In this document: positions 1 to 5,729 of the stretch, piece by piece
Layout: each line of letters begins with the position of its first letter
Position numbering within the stretch: position 1 is the stretch's first letter
NCBI GenBank assembly: GCA_938037185.1
Contig: CALHQK010000049.1
Span: 1-6,340 of the forward strand
Source: an uncultured Riemerella sp.
GTDB taxonomy: Bacteria > Bacteroidota > Bacteroidia > Flavobacteriales > Weeksellaceae
Reading direction: 5' to 3'
DNA length: 6,340 bases
Made by a program: the position numbers and the translations under genes
The notes under the pieces: generated by a model
What the model was told of the DNA's origin: nothing
The model's input: the letters and a program-made list of their open reading frames with translations, nothing else
The model's database searches: none

Positions 1-22
1 GAATATTTTTATAAAACTTCAT
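1..22 (-). CDS. Start of a gene running off the left edge (partial)
   Basis: Reading leftwards from 22, ATG is followed by codons for K-F-Y-K-N-I up to the window edge, with no stop. The start lies 20 bases downstream of a good Bacteroidota -7 element, and the leader between them is A/T-rich, as for other genes in this window. Seven codons are too few to assign a family. The call rests on promoter spacing and could be wrong if the true start lies further left. Confidence 0.4.
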
Positions 23-41
23 TTTGATTAAAATTAAAATG

Positions 42-49
42 CAAAAGTA
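42..49 (-). promoter_or_regulatory. Promoter -7 element for the gene leaving the left edge
   Basis: On the minus strand this reads TACTTTTG followed by CA, matching the Bacteroidota -7 consensus TAnnTTTG. The same octamer occurs at 2124-2131 on the other strand before the gldI-like gene. No clear TTG lies at the usual -33 distance, so only the -7 half is supported. Confidence 0.45.
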
Positions 50-101
50 AAAAAATCATCCGAATGTATCTTTTCTCCTTAGTGAAAAAGGTTATTCAAA
101 C

Positions 102-128
102 AAAAAAACCTCTTTTGTAGAGGGTTTT
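102..128 (-). terminator. Rho-independent terminator of the NlpC/P60 gene
   Basis: CCTCT at 109-113 pairs with AGAGG at 119-123 around a five-base loop. The stem extends through A-T pairs after one bulged base at 124. Read on the minus strand, a run of seven T (108 down to 102) follows the stem. It lies about 40 bases past the stop codon of the minus-strand lipoprotein gene. Confidence 0.7.
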
Positions 129-169
129 ATTAATTAAAAACAATATTTTTTAATATTTAATATATATTA

Positions 170-808
170 TTAAGACTCAATGTCATCATTTAGTATTCTT
201 TTTGCAAATCTATATCTTGTGCCCCAATATTTTTCATTTAAGGAAGATATTGTAACTCCCTTTGATGTGGATGCATGGATAAATTTAATTTCTCCTTCTG
301 GTGTAATATCTTGAACAATACCCACATGAGAAATTCTGCTTCCTCTTGTTTGGAAAAATAGTAAATCACCCTTTTCCAAATTGTGTTTTTCTATTCTTTC
401 TCCTTCTTGTGCTTGTGCAGCAGCTACTCTCGGCAAAGATACTCCCGTAGTAGAACCAAATACAGATAGAACAAACGCAGAACAGTCTATCCCGCTTCTA
501 GTCATCCCTCCGAATCTATAAGGAGTTCCTATGTAAGTGCTTGCTTCATTTAATATTTGGTCTATAGTATTGGACTTTTTTAGTTTTTTTTCTATAGATG
601 CGAGGATTTTTGTGTTATCTTCTTTTACTATTTTAACTTCCTCTGTATGCGTTTTTTTTGCTTCTTCTAGTTTTGCAACTAAAGCTTTATCTTCATTCTC
701 AGTATGAACTTTCTGCATCACTGGAGCTGTTACCATGTAGTTGGAAACACATGATTGTAACGAAAATATAGCAATAATAATAAAACTATGATACAAAAAC
801 TTTTTCAT
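170..808 (-). CDS. NlpC/P60-family lipoprotein, putative peptidoglycan endopeptidase
   Basis: Predicted cysteine peptidase that cuts peptide stems in peptidoglycan, anchored as a lipoprotein. The N-terminus has a basic start, a hydrophobic stretch (about residues 8-17) and a lipobox L-Q-S-C with Cys20 as the lipidated residue. Residues 36-80 are charged and probably helical or coiled coil, acting as a spacer. The NlpC/P60 domain covers about 82-205: nucleophile Cys109 in G-I-D-C-S-A-F, His161 in S-H-V-G-I-V, and third polar residue His178 in I-H-A-S, so the catalytic triad is intact. At 212 residues it resembles short Spr/NlpC lipoproteins. The start at 808 is chosen because the signal peptide begins right there. 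It is transcribed alone, with its own promoter, a roughly 60-base structured leader and a terminator. The exact bond cleaved cannot be read from sequence. A wall-remodelling role is a family inference. Confidence 0.93.
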   Translation of the reverse strand: MKKFLYHSFIIIAIFSLQSCVSNYMVTAPVMQKVHTENEDKALVAKLEEAKKTHTEEVKIVKEDNTKILASIEKKLKKSNTIDQILNEASTYIGTPYRFGGMTRSGIDCSAFVLSVFGSTTGVSLPRVAAAQAQEGERIEKHNLEKGDLLFFQTRGSRISHVGIVQDITPEGEIKFIHASTSKGVTISSLNEKYWGTRYRFAKRILNDDIES

Positions 809-811
809 ACT

Positions 812-832
812 TATTAATTTTATAGATTAATA
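812..832 (-). promoter_or_regulatory. Start-proximal hairpin in the NlpC leader
   Basis: TATTAAT at 812-818 and ATTAATA at 826-832 form a perfect 7-bp inverted repeat around a seven-base loop. In the minus-strand transcript the hairpin ends three bases before the ATG at 808, where a ribosome would bind. All pairs are A-U, so it would be weak. A role in translation control is inference. Confidence 0.35.
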
Positions 833-843
833 GAAGAGAAATG

Positions 844-871
844 GAATATTTTGAATCGTTTTCAAAAATTC
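844..871 (-). promoter_or_regulatory. Hairpin at the predicted 5' end of the NlpC mRNA
   Basis: GAAT plus TTTTGAA (844-855) pairs with TTCAAAA plus ATTC (861-871) to give 11 base pairs, a single bulged A at 848 and a five-base loop. The -7 element ends at 878, so transcription should begin near 872, almost exactly where the stem starts. Hairpins at the very 5' end can protect mRNA from decay; that role here is inference. The stem is A/U-rich, so chance cannot be excluded. Confidence 0.4.
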
Positions 872-877
872 ACTTTG

Positions 878-885
878 CAAAAATA
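878..885 (-). promoter_or_regulatory. Promoter -7 element of the NlpC/P60 gene
   Basis: The minus strand reads TATTTTTG followed by CA, a match to TAnnTTTG. It is 70 bases upstream of the ATG at 808, giving a leader of about 60 bases. I see no TTG at the usual -33 position, so a helper protein or an extended element may be needed. Confidence 0.5.
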
Positions 886-911
886 GGGAGCTTTTTCGTA
901 AGGACATGTAA

Positions 912-926
912 TGTTAAGTCGTAACA
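912..926. promoter_or_regulatory. Possible operator: TGTTA-N5-TAACA palindrome
   Basis: A perfect 5-bp inverted repeat with a five-base spacer lies 26 bases upstream of the NlpC -7 element and about 115 bases upstream of the -33 element of the MCE gene. Further TAACA boxes occur nearby at 936-940, 946-950 and 1023-1027. The arrangement could bind a dimeric regulator, but short A/T-rich palindromes arise often by chance. Confidence 0.25.
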
Positions 927-933
927 CATTATT

Positions 934-953
934 TTTAACAAAATTTAACAAAT
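934..953. repeat. Tandem 10-bp repeat TTTAACAAA(A/T)
   Basis: TTTAACAAA occurs at 934-942 and again at 944-952, a period of 10 bases or about one helical turn. A third TTTAACA lies at 1021-1027. The copies lie in the divergent intergenic region, not in a gene. Confidence 0.4.
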
Positions 954-1039
954 AAACCATAAAATTTAAAATTTTTCTTTACATAAATAGGAAGTTTGGA
1001 GGAATTCGGTTTTATAAAGTTTTAACATTTTGTAAAAAA

Positions 1040-1068
1040 TTGTATTTATATCAAAAGTTGTATATTTG
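1040..1068 (+). promoter_or_regulatory. Promoter of the MCE/MlaD gene
   Basis: TTG at 1040-1042 and TATATTTG at 1061-1068 are separated by 18 bases, close to the Bacteroidota TTTG-N19-TAnnTTTG pattern. The -7 element ends 20 bases before the GTG at 1089, implying a short A-rich leader. The rest of the 809-1088 region holds the divergent promoter, the leader hairpins and the TAACA boxes. I see no further gene in it. Confidence 0.65.
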
Positions 1069-1088
1069 CCCTTTCAAAAAATAAAAAA

Positions 1089-2024
1089 GTGAATTTATCA
1101 AAAGAAGTAAAAGCGGGACTTATTGCGATTTTTGCGATTGTAAGTTTCATGTTATTTTTTCAGTTTTTGAAAGGGAAAAATGTATTTTCTACGGATAATT
1201 TTTTCTTTGTAAAATATGACAATGTAGATGGACTAGAACCGTCTAACGCGGTAACTATCAACGGATTGAAAGTTGGCTTGGTAGACCAGATTATTCCTAT
1301 AACATCTAAAGATGGCAAAATAAGTTTTGTAGTAAAAATTTCTGTAGATGACCAGTATTCTTTCTCTAAAAACTCACCAGTAGAAATCTTTGAACCAAGT
1401 TTAATGGGTGGTAAGCAACTGAAAATCAATTTGGTTTATGATAATAAAATCGCGAAAGACGGCGATACATTAGGAGGAAAATTCCAGCTTTCTGCTATCA
1501 ATGCAATGGCATCTGAAATGGGACCAAAAGTTTCCAGCGTTCTTACAAAAGTAGATTCTACTTTGGCTAGCACAAATAAAATCCTAGATGAACAGAACAG
1601 AAGAGAGATAAAAATGCTTCTTTCTAATCTAAACGCCACTGTATCAGCTTTTAAAACTACAGCTGACCAAACCAACAGACTTTTGTCTTCTAATGAACAT
1701 AAAATAAGTTCTCTGCTGGATAACGCAAACCAAACGATGGTTTCTACGAAAAACACAGTAGATAAATTTGGAAAAGTAGCAGATGAAATAGATGCTAAAA
1801 AACTGAACCAATCCATAGAAGAGCTCAGCAAAACAGCCAATCAGCTAAACCAAGTAATCGCAGGAATAAACCGAGGAGAAGGTTCTCTAGGAAAACTAAT
1901 GAAAGACGAAGAGCTTTACAATAATTTAACTAGAACTTCTAATTCACTAAACGAACTTATAAGTGATTTAAAACAAAATCCTAAGAAATACATCAACATT
2001 TCTGTTTTTGGGAAAAGCAAATAG
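1089..2024 (+). CDS. MCE/MlaD-family protein, putative lipid transport substrate-binding subunit
   Basis: MlaD-type proteins sit in the inner membrane facing the periplasm, form rings, and pass lipids between membranes with an MlaE permease and MlaF ATPase. Residues 9-24 form one N-terminal membrane anchor. The MCE domain covers about 36-115, with the core pattern V-T-I-N-G-L-K-V-G-L-V at 55-65 and S-L-M-G-G at 104-108. Residues 140-295 are polar and helical, a long coil expected to project from the ring. The end carries a G-S-L-G-K-L motif (265-270) and Y-I-N-I-S-V-F-G-K at 301-309, which I recognise from Bacteroidota MCE proteins. The start is GTG, chosen because M-N-L-S-K-E-V-K-A-G-L is the usual family beginning and the promoter lies just upstream. 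It appears monocistronic: a terminator follows and no permease or ATPase gene is nearby. Lipid specificity is unknown. Confidence 0.92.
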   Translation: MNLSKEVKAGLIAIFAIVSFMLFFQFLKGKNVFSTDNFFFVKYDNVDGLEPSNAVTINGLKVGLVDQIIPITSKDGKISFVVKISVDDQYSFSKNSPVEIFEPSLMGGKQLKINLVYDNKIAKDGDTLGGKFQLSAINAMASEMGPKVSSVLTKVDSTLASTNKILDEQNRREIKMLLSNLNATVSAFKTTADQTNRLLSSNEHKISSLLDNANQTMVSTKNTVDKFGKVADEIDAKKLNQSIEELSKTANQLNQVIAGINRGEGSLGKLMKDEELYNNLTRTSNSLNELISDLKQNPKKYINISVFGKSK

Positions 2025-2045
2025 ATTAAAATTCTAAACTAAATA

Positions 2046-2076
2046 GAGCAGTGTGAAATTCATACTGCTTTTGCTT
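2046..2076 (+). terminator. Rho-independent terminator after the MCE gene
   Basis: GCAGTGTG at 2048-2055 pairs with CATACTGC at 2061-2068, with one G-T wobble and an AAATT loop, extended by two weaker pairs (A-T and G-T) at the base. The T-rich tract TTTTGCTTTTTG follows. It separates the MCE gene from the gldI-like operon. Confidence 0.75.
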
Positions 2077-2101
2077 TTTGTTAGTTTTTTATTTAACACA
2101 A

Positions 2102-2131
2102 TTGGAGAATAAAAAAGATTGATTACTTTTG
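2102..2131 (+). promoter_or_regulatory. Promoter of the gldI-like / cyclophilin-FKBP operon
   Basis: TTG at 2102-2104 and TACTTTTG at 2124-2131 are 19 bases apart, a very good match to the Bacteroidota vegetative promoter. The expected start of transcription is near 2137. That leaves only about 8 bases before the first ATG (2145) and about 32 before the in-frame ATG at 2169, which bears on the start choice. Confidence 0.7.
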
Positions 2132-2144
2132 CGTTCCACAAATC

Positions 2145-2678
2145 ATGAAACCAAGAAAGATTTATTATATGAAAAATTGGTGGCTTTTATTTATTGTTTT
2201 GTTTGTTTCTTGCTCAAAAAATGCCCAAGTATATGCACCTATCGGCGGACTAAGTGAGGAAGAAATGGGCGTTTCCAAAAACAGAGCAAAACAGCTGAAC
2301 ACCATGGAAAGAGAACAAATCCAAGAATGGATTTCCAAACAGAAAGAAAAATTCTATCCTACCCAGCTTAACTACTGGAGTAATATAGAAAACCTAGAAC
2401 AAAGAAAGAAAAAACAAGACGGAGAACAGGTTTCATTCCAATATGAATTGTACGATTTTGATTTACAAAAATTCTACGAAAAACCTAAAGTTCATAAAAA
2501 CGCTCCTCTCGGAAAATTTGAGGAACTGGATGCTATAGAAGATGCCGTTCGGTATCTAAATCCTGATGAAGAAACCACCCTTCTCGTTCCTTCTGTTTTG
2601 GCGTATGGGACTTACGGAGATGGCGACCAAATCCCTTACGACATGCCTCTAATCATTAAACTAAAACTTACAAAGTAA
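2145..2678 (+). CDS. gldI: GldI-like FKBP-type lipoprotein, gliding/secretion-associated
   Basis: GldI is a lipoprotein related to FKBP prolyl isomerases and is needed for gliding motility in Flavobacterium johnsoniae; its partners there are tied to type IX secretion. Here the hydrophobic signal segment (about 12-22) leads to Cys23 in F-V-S-C, a relaxed lipobox. Residues 35-90 are charged and helical. The FKBP-like domain covers about 95-177, with V-P-S-V-L-A-Y-G at 148-155, I-P at 163-164 and a final beta strand. By alignment with the fusion protein downstream, the FKBP Phe-Asp pair becomes F110-Y111 and the active-site Trp becomes Ile131, so classical isomerase activity is doubtful. An in-frame ATG at 2169 (residue 9) would give a compact signal peptide and is a real alternative start. 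First gene of an operon; 11 bases separate it from the next. The GldI name rests on length, lipoprotein form and the C-terminal pattern, not on a search. Confidence 0.75.
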   Translation: MKPRKIYYMKNWWLLFIVLFVSCSKNAQVYAPIGGLSEEEMGVSKNRAKQLNTMEREQIQEWISKQKEKFYPTQLNYWSNIENLEQRKKKQDGEQVSFQYELYDFDLQKFYEKPKVHKNAPLGKFEELDAIEDAVRYLNPDEETTLLVPSVLAYGTYGDGDQIPYDMPLIIKLKLTK

Positions 2679-2689
2679 TTTCTAATATT

Positions 2690-3742
2690 ATGAAAAGAAT
2701 CTTATTCTTATTAATTTCTGCTTTAATTTTAACAAACTGTAAACCTATTTATAAAAAAATGAATATAGACAAAGCATTTTACGAACAACTTCCTGACGGG
2801 GTTTATGCAAAAATGGAAACCTCAAAAGGAGACATGATTATCCAGTTCTTTGACAAGGAAGCTCCCGTTACAGTGGCTAACTTCGTAGGACTAGCACAAG
2901 GAACTATAGAAAACAAGGCGAAAGGAAAAGGACAGCCTTACTACGATGGAATCATCTTCCACAGAGTGATTAAAGACTTTATGATCCAAGGTGGTGACCC
3001 TACAGGAACGGGAATGGGCGACCCAGGGTACAAATTTGATGATGAAAAAAATGATTTGAGACACGAAGGGAAAGGATACCTTTCTATGGCAAACTCTGGC
3101 CCTAATACAAACGGTTCTCAGTTCTTTATCACAGAAGTGGCTACACCTTGGCTAGATGGAAGACACACTATTTTTGGTAAAGTAATCAGCGGTCTGGAAA
3201 CTATCGATGCTATCGCAACAGTAGAAAAAGGAGCACAAGACAAACCAAAAGAAGATGTAGTAATCAAAAAGGTCGAAATCTTCACTAAAGGTGACAGCTA
3301 CAAATCTTATGATGCTGCAAAAATCTTCAACGAAGGTAAAAATAAAATCCAAGAGAAAAACAGACAAGATCAGGAGAAAAAATTCGCTTCTCTAAAAGAA
3401 GGAATGCAGCAGACTCCATCTGGTTTATTCTATAAAATAACAAAACAAGGAAACGGAAAACAACCTCAAAAAGGAGATGTAGTTTCTGTTCACTACGCAG
3501 GAAGACTCGTAAACGGACAGGAGTTTGACAACTCTTTCAGAAGAAGTGAACCGATAGAAATTCCTATTGGCGTTGGTCAAGTGATTAAAGGCTGGGATGA
3601 AGGAATTATGCTTCTAAAAGAGGGCGATGCAGCTACTCTTCTTATTCCTTCTGAACTGGGCTATGGAGCAAGAGGCGCTGGCGGTGTGATTCCTCCTAAC
3701 GCTTGGCTGATTTTTGATGTAGAATTAGTAAAAGTAAAATAG
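2690..3742 (+). CDS. Cyclophilin-FKBP fusion lipoprotein, peptidyl-prolyl cis-trans isomerase
   Basis: Predicted envelope folding factor that isomerises prolyl bonds with two unrelated catalytic domains in one chain. The signal peptide ends in L-T-N-C, with Cys17 lipidated. The cyclophilin domain spans about 38-198 and keeps the catalytic set: Arg92 in F-H-R, Phe97, Met98, Gln100, the M-A-N motif at 133-135, Gln144, Phe146, Trp154 and His159. A charged helical linker (about 204-240) follows. The FKBP domain (about 243-350) keeps Tyr269, Phe279-Asp280, Val298-Ile299, Trp302, Tyr325, Ile334 and Phe342, so both sites look active. At 350 residues it is full length. It sits 11 bases after the gldI-like gene, shares its promoter, and is followed by a terminator, so the two lipoproteins are probably made together. 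Whether it faces the periplasm or the cell surface cannot be read from sequence. Confidence 0.95.
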   Translation: MKRILFLLISALILTNCKPIYKKMNIDKAFYEQLPDGVYAKMETSKGDMIIQFFDKEAPVTVANFVGLAQGTIENKAKGKGQPYYDGIIFHRVIKDFMIQGGDPTGTGMGDPGYKFDDEKNDLRHEGKGYLSMANSGPNTNGSQFFITEVATPWLDGRHTIFGKVISGLETIDAIATVEKGAQDKPKEDVVIKKVEIFTKGDSYKSYDAAKIFNEGKNKIQEKNRQDQEKKFASLKEGMQQTPSGLFYKITKQGNGKQPQKGDVVSVHYAGRLVNGQEFDNSFRRSEPIEIPIGVGQVIKGWDEGIMLLKEGDAATLLIPSELGYGARGAGGVIPPNAWLIFDVELVKVK

Positions 3743-3750
3743 ATTGATAA

Positions 3751-3779
3751 AGAGCTCCTAAATTAGGAGTTCTTTTTTT
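3751..3779 (+). terminator. Rho-independent terminator after the cyclophilin-FKBP gene
   Basis: GAGCTCCT at 3752-3759 pairs with AGGAGTTC at 3765-3772, including one G-T wobble, around an AAATT loop. Seven T follow (3773-3779). The last T of this tract is also the first base of the -7 element proposed for the Nif3 gene. Confidence 0.8.
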
Positions 3780-3786
3780 ATTTTTG
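3779..3786 (+). promoter_or_regulatory. Possible promoter -7 element of the Nif3 operon
   Basis: TATTTTTG matches TAnnTTTG and lies 26 bases before the ATG at 3813, a spacing similar to other genes here. No TTG is present at the right upstream distance because that position is filled by the terminator stem. Without it, the Nif3 pair would depend on read-through from the operon before it. Confidence 0.4.
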
Positions 3787-3812
3787 TCAAAATTCTTGAT
3801 AATCTCATCAAA

Positions 3813-4910
3813 ATGACAATACAAAACCTAATAAAAGAAATCAACCAAATAATCCCTTTTCAACAAGCGGAAGACTTTGATAATGTGGGACTTCTCTGCG
3901 GAAATCCAGAGCGGGAAATCACAGGCGTTTTAATCTGTCACGATGTCTTGGGAAGCGTCGTAGAGGAAGCTATACAAAAAAATGCAAATGTGATTTTGAC
4001 CTTTCATCCGATTATTTTTTCAGGATTAAAGTCCATCACTGGTAAAAATTATGTAGAAAAAGCTGTCCTGAAAGCGATAGAAAACAAAATTGCCATTATC
4101 GCCCTTCATACGGCATTAGACAACCACTATTTCGGTGTGAATCACAGAATTTGCAAAGAATTAGGTTTAGACCAGCTTAAAATTTTAATTCCAAAAAAAG
4201 AAAATCTTTTACAGCTAATCACTTATGTTCCTGTGGATTATACCGAGCAGGTCAAAAAAGCTCTATTTGAGGCTGGTGCGGGAAACATCGGTTTTTATGA
4301 TGAATGCAGTTTCAGCATCGGTGGAGAGGGAACTTTCCGTCCGATAGATGGTTCTAATCCGTTTTTGGGCAAAAAAGGAACAACTGAAAAAGTCAATGAA
4401 ATTCAGATTTCTGTGATTTTTGAAAAATTCAAAAAAAATCAGATTATTTCCGCCATGAAATTCGCTCATCCTTACGAGGAAATTGCCTACCAAATCTATG
4501 CGATAGAAAACGAAAACCAATATTCTGGTTTGGGAATGTTTGGCGAATTGCCCGAGGAAATGGAGGAAAAAGAATTCCTGAATTTTGTGAAAGAAAAATT
4601 TGATTTAAAAATCATCCGCCACAGCGGTTTTACTGGTAAAAAGATAAAAAAAGTGGCTGTTTTAGGCGGCAGCGGAGCCAGCGGAATCAAAAACGCCCTG
4701 CAAAACCAATGCGATGCCTACCTCACCGCAGATATGAAATATCACGATTTTTTCACGGCTGAAAATAGAATTTTGCTGTGTGATATCGGGCATTTTGAGT
4801 CGGAACAATTTGTAGTTCAACAATTATATGAAATTTTATCAGAAAAATTCACTACATTTGCAGTTTCAAAATCAAGCATTAATACCAACCCTGTAAATTA
4901 TTTCTTATAA
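3813..4910 (+). CDS. Nif3-like dinuclear metal centre protein (YbgI/YqfO family)
   Basis: Widely conserved cytoplasmic protein that forms a ring-shaped oligomer with a two-metal site. Database names such as GTP cyclohydrolase 1 type 2 homologue are not a proven function. The N-terminal Nif3 half (about 1-125) has D-N-V-G-L at 23-27, T-F-H-P at 63-66 and H-T-A-L-D at 99-103. Residues 130-235 form the PII-like insert of the longer YqfO class, with H-P-Y-E-E at 219-223. The C-terminal half (about 238-365) has G-G-S-G at 285-288 and D-I-G-H-F-E-S-E at 324-331. Of the five ligand positions I recall for E. coli YbgI, four match (His65, Asp103, His327, Glu331), while the first His of the usual His-His pair is Phe64. 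At 365 residues it is full length for the insert-bearing class. The next gene starts three bases after its stop, indicating co-transcription. Confidence 0.93.
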   Translation: MTIQNLIKEINQIIPFQQAEDFDNVGLLCGNPEREITGVLICHDVLGSVVEEAIQKNANVILTFHPIIFSGLKSITGKNYVEKAVLKAIENKIAIIALHTALDNHYFGVNHRICKELGLDQLKILIPKKENLLQLITYVPVDYTEQVKKALFEAGAGNIGFYDECSFSIGGEGTFRPIDGSNPFLGKKGTTEKVNEIQISVIFEKFKKNQIISAMKFAHPYEEIAYQIYAIENENQYSGLGMFGELPEEMEEKEFLNFVKEKFDLKIIRHSGFTGKKIKKVAVLGGSGASGIKNALQNQCDAYLTADMKYHDFFTAENRILLCDIGHFESEQFVVQQLYEILSEKFTTFAVSKSSINTNPVNYFL

Positions 4911-4913
4911 GTT

Positions 4914-5693
4914 ATGGCTAAGAAAAATATAGAAATCTCTGTTGAAGAAAAACTAAGAACCCTTTATGACCTGCAATATATCGATTCTAGGTTAGATGAA
5001 ATCCGTAGCACCAGAGGCGAACTGCCAATAGAAGTGGAGGATTTGCAGAACGAAATAGAAGGATTGAATAAGAGGCTGTCTAAAATAGAAATGGAAATCA
5101 GCGAATTGCATGGAGAAATCAACAACAAGAAAGAGGCTGCCAACCATTCGCAGACATTGATAGATAAATACAAAGCACAGCAGGATAATGTAAGAAACAA
5201 CAAGGAATTTGAAGCATTATCAAAAGAAATTGAATTTCAAGAATTAGAAATACAATTGGCTCAGAAGAGAATAAGAGAATTTGAAGCAAAAATTTCTCAT
5301 AAAAACGAAGTTCTGAACGAAAATAAAGCGAAATTAGAAGAATTAGAATCTCATTTGAATTTTAAGAAATCAGAGCTTGATGGTCTTATAGCAGAAACTC
5401 AAAAAGAGGAAGAATTTTTAGTGAAAAAATCTGAAGAATTCGCAGCTCTAATTGACGAAAGACTACTTTCTTCTTACAGAAGAATCAGAAACAACTCGGC
5501 TAACGGACTTGCTGTGGTAGGTATAGAAAGAGGTGCGCCAAAAGGTTCTTACTTCACGATTCCTGCACAGAAATTAGTAGAAATAGCACAGAGAAAGAAA
5601 ATCATCATCGATGAACATAGTGGAAAAATCCTAGTAGATGATGAACTCGTAAGCGAGGAAAATGCTAAAATGGAAGAAATCATCAGATTCTAA
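4914..5693 (+). CDS. Coiled-coil protein of the CT398/C4 zinc-ribbon family, without the zinc cysteines
   Basis: Family members (CT398/CdsZ of Chlamydia, HP0958/FlgZ of Helicobacter, Rv2229c of Mycobacterium) have a long antiparallel coiled-coil hairpin and a C-terminal zinc ribbon. The first two are tied to RpoN and to secretion or flagellar assembly. Here residues 10-185 are almost continuous heptad-like, Glu/Lys-rich helix, with a turn region near R-N-N-K-E-F at 94-99, which is typical of the family. The ribbon region (about 200-241) is recognisable from I-P-A-Q at 216-219, R-K-K-I-I at 227-231 and S-G-K-I-L-V at 236-241. The four expected cysteines are replaced by Pro209, Ser212, Asp233 and Ser236, and the whole protein contains no cysteine. 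Length (259) is normal and the frame is open, so this is not a broken gene. The Nif3 neighbour fits a pairing seen in other bacteria. Function in this lineage is unknown. Confidence 0.88.
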   Translation: MAKKNIEISVEEKLRTLYDLQYIDSRLDEIRSTRGELPIEVEDLQNEIEGLNKRLSKIEMEISELHGEINNKKEAANHSQTLIDKYKAQQDNVRNNKEFEALSKEIEFQELEIQLAQKRIREFEAKISHKNEVLNENKAKLEELESHLNFKKSELDGLIAETQKEEEFLVKKSEEFAALIDERLLSSYRRIRNNSANGLAVVGIERGAPKGSYFTIPAQKLVEIAQRKKIIIDEHSGKILVDDELVSEENAKMEEIIRF

Positions 5694-5695
5694 AT

Positions 5696-5724
5696 AAAAA
5701 ACCGAGAATTTCTCGGTTTTTTTT
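5696..5724. terminator. Bidirectional terminator between convergent genes
   Basis: CCGAGA at 5702-5707 pairs with TCTCGG at 5711-5716 around a three-base loop. The stem is flanked by six A on the left and eight T on the right, so it works in both directions. It lies directly after the zinc-ribbon-family stop (5693) and next to the minus-strand acyltransferase stop (5732), serving both. Confidence 0.88.
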
Positions 5725-5729
5725 ATTTT

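Noticed and set aside
841..924. Plus-strand ORF of 27 codons (ATG to TAA) in the divergent intergenic region
   Set aside because: It has no promoter in the right place and overlaps the NlpC promoter and leader hairpin on the other strand. The peptide is unlike any family I know. Short open frames are common by chance.
998..1003. GGAGGA resembling a Shine-Dalgarno site
   Set aside because: No start codon lies within a useful distance downstream, and the other genes in this window do not use such sites.
1436..1840. 134-codon open frame antisense to the MCE gene
   Set aside because: It lies wholly within a well-supported gene. Its Ser/Leu-rich composition is what a shadow of the Lys/Glu/Asn-rich helical region would give, and it has no promoter.
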